This document shows positions 1 through 5,559 of a stretch of 5,559 nt of DNA, in pieces. A program made the position numbers and the translations under genes. The stretch comes from Acidimicrobium sp. (GTDB taxonomy: Bacteria; Actinomycetota; Acidimicrobiia; Acidimicrobiales; Ilumatobacteraceae). Location of the stretch: positions 5,015 to 10,573 of the forward strand of contig DOHD01000178.1 of assembly GCA_003535455.1 (NCBI GenBank), read 5' to 3'. Positions within the stretch are counted from its first letter, which is position 1. The number at the start of each line of letters is the position of its first letter. The notes below the pieces were generated by a model. That model did not search any database and was not told the origin of the DNA. It saw only the letters and a list, made by a program, of their open reading frames with translations.

Positions 1-8
1 GAGAACCC

Positions 9-641
9 TTATTTAGGTTGTGGGAGAACTCTTAGATAACTCTTAACCGTTTTCCATCCCTGTGGAAACAATTTTTTTGCATCTTCGTCAGAAACAGCAC
101 CACCAATGATGACGTCTTGGCCATTCTTCCAGTTGGCGGGTGTTGCGACTTTGTGTTTGGCGGTCAATTGCAGCGAGTCGATCACTCGCAAAATTTCATC
201 GAAATTACGACCTGTCGATGCGGGGTATGTAATCGAGAGTTTCACTTTTTTGTCAGGACCAACGACAAAAACACTGCGCACCGTCAGCGTGTCGTTTGCG
301 TTCGGGTGAATCATGTCATAGAGATTGCTGACTTTGCGATCTGGGTCGCCGATCATCGGAAAGTTAACAGGGGTTCCTTGAGTTTCGGCGATGTCGGCCT
401 CCCACTTGTTGTGTGACTCGACCGAGTCAACCGATAGGCCGATCACTTTTACATTGCGTTTGTCGAACTCTGGTTTTATTTTTGCAACATAACCAAGTTC
501 GGTGGTGCAAACCGGCGTGAAATCTTTTGGGTGGCTGAACAACACGCCCCAAGACTCGCCGAGCCACTCGTGAAAATTGATCGTGCCTTGAGTTGTCTCG
601 GCGACAAAGTCGGGGGCTGTGTCTCCTAGTCGAATAGACAT
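9..641 (-). CDS. 1-Cys peroxiredoxin, Prx6 family
   Basis: A complete 210-residue protein with ATG at 641-639 and TAA at 11-9. Peroxiredoxins of this family reduce hydrogen peroxide, organic hydroperoxides and peroxynitrite through a peroxidatic cysteine, normally in the cytosol; no signal peptide is visible here. The active-site motif HPKDFTPVCTTE contains Cys45, preceded by the conserved Thr42 and Pro43, and Arg122 (in TVRSVFVVGP) fits the conserved active-site arginine. Cys45 is the only cysteine in the protein, so there is no resolving cysteine, and reduction must use an external thiol. The C-terminal extension from about residue 160 (TPANWKNGQDVII...FPQGWKTVKSYLR) is typical of the Prx6 subgroup and separates it from the shorter AhpC/BCP types. 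The length fits the family. A good Shine-Dalgarno sequence supports the start. It is divergent from the protease gene and no partner gene is visible downstream. Confidence 0.95.
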   Translation of the reverse strand: MSIRLGDTAPDFVAETTQGTINFHEWLGESWGVLFSHPKDFTPVCTTELGYVAKIKPEFDKRNVKVIGLSVDSVESHNKWEADIAETQGTPVNFPMIGDPDRKVSNLYDMIHPNANDTLTVRSVFVVGPDKKVKLSITYPASTGRNFDEILRVIDSLQLTAKHKVATPANWKNGQDVIIGGAVSDEDAKKLFPQGWKTVKSYLRVLPQPK

Positions 642-649
642 TTCTGGGA

Positions 650-655
650 CTCCTT
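650..655 (-). promoter_or_regulatory. Ribosome binding site of the peroxiredoxin gene
   Basis: Read on the minus strand the bases are AAGGAG, followed by 8 bases and then the ATG at 641. Both the match and the spacing are near ideal, and they settle the start codon. Confidence 0.8.
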
Positions 656-701
656 GTTGTTGAGGTTTATCTGGACTTCTTGTGTTCTTGTTGCGGAGAC
701 G

Positions 702-732
702 AGGATATCTGAATCCCGAGTGATTTAGTCAA
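702..732 (-). promoter_or_regulatory. Candidate promoter for the peroxiredoxin gene
   Basis: On the minus strand TTGACT (732-727) matches the -35 consensus at 5 of 6 bases. TATCCT (707-702) matches the -10 consensus at 4 of 6, with a rather long 19-base spacer. The -10 box lies about 60 bases before the start codon. The -35 box is embedded in a dyad resembling an Rrf2-family operator, which would fit repression of this promoter. This is inferred from sequence only. Confidence 0.35.
716..732 (-). promoter_or_regulatory. Candidate IscR/Rrf2-type operator
   Basis: Minus-strand sequence TTGACTAAATCACTCGG fits the core of the IscR type-1 consensus as I recall it (YYGACTRWWWYAGTCRR) at 16 of 17 positions; only the G of AGTC is replaced by C. 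The outer flanks fit partly. The site overlaps the putative -35 box of the peroxiredoxin promoter. Rrf2 proteins such as IscR, RirA and NsrR sense Fe-S cluster status, iron or nitric oxide, so control of a peroxide-detoxifying gene is plausible. No regulator gene is in the window. Confidence 0.4.
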
Positions 733-734
733 CT

Positions 735-763
735 TTTACTTAATGTTCACCTTTTTGCATAAC
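735..763 (+). promoter_or_regulatory. Weak candidate promoter for the protease gene
   Basis: TTTACT (735-740) and CATAAC (758-763) each match the -35 and -10 consensus at 4 of 6 bases, with an ideal 17-base spacer. They lie 25 bases before the GTG start. In AT-rich intergenic DNA such a match can arise by chance, so this is only a pointer. Confidence 0.25.
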
Positions 764-774
764 ACCCCCTAGAT

Positions 775-784
775 AGGTTGAGAG
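775..784 (+). promoter_or_regulatory. Possible weak ribosome binding site of the protease gene
   Basis: AGG at 775-777 (10 bases before the GTG) and GAGAG at 780-784 (3 bases before it) are the only purine-rich elements upstream. Neither is a strong Shine-Dalgarno sequence at good spacing, so translation initiation may be weak or partly leaderless-like. Confidence 0.3.
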
Positions 785-787
785 TAA

Positions 788-5559
<4,772 letters not shown>

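Noticed and set aside
1..8. Terminator after the peroxiredoxin gene
   Set aside because: Only 8 bases of downstream sequence are in the window, too few to judge.
106..416. Plus-strand open frames with ATG starts
   Set aside because: They are antisense to the well-supported peroxiredoxin gene and match nothing recognisable.

Overview
The window holds two divergent genes. The likely source is a secretory, aerobic, probably actinobacterial bacterium. That guess rests on a GC content that looks to be around 50% by eye, Ser codons dominated by TCG, a GTG start, and the long secreted subtilase/fibronectin-III architecture often seen in Acidimicrobiia and related aquatic Actinobacteria. Nothing in the window fixes the taxonomy.

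Left part (about 1-641, minus strand): a complete gene for a 1-Cys peroxiredoxin of the Prx6 type, with a clear ribosome binding site. Only 8 bases of downstream sequence are visible.

Middle (642-787): a 146-bp divergent intergenic region. It holds a candidate peroxiredoxin promoter overlapped by a site resembling the IscR (Rrf2 family) type-1 operator, and a weaker candidate promoter for the rightward gene.

Right part (788-5559, plus strand): one very long open reading frame of 1590 complete codons with no stop before the window ends. It encodes a secreted multidomain protease. In order it has a signal peptide, a first I9-type propeptide domain, a Ser/Thr-only linker with an 84-bp internal repeat, a second I9 domain, a complete aqualysin/proteinase K-type S8 peptidase, five fibronectin type III domains, a PPC-like beta-sandwich, a sixth fibronectin type III domain, a second complete S8 peptidase, a Thr/Pro linker, and a poly-glycine tract (at least 20 Gly) cut by the window edge. 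The C-terminus is not visible.

The two S8 domains have identical spacing of all catalytic and disulfide residues. They match at 155 of 228 positions by hand count (about 68%) without a gap, so they arose by duplication inside the gene. Both propeptide-like domains lie before the first peptidase and none lies before the second. This two-inhibitor, two-protease layout is the most interesting feature of the window. The neighbouring genes show no obvious functional link beyond sharing the divergent control region.
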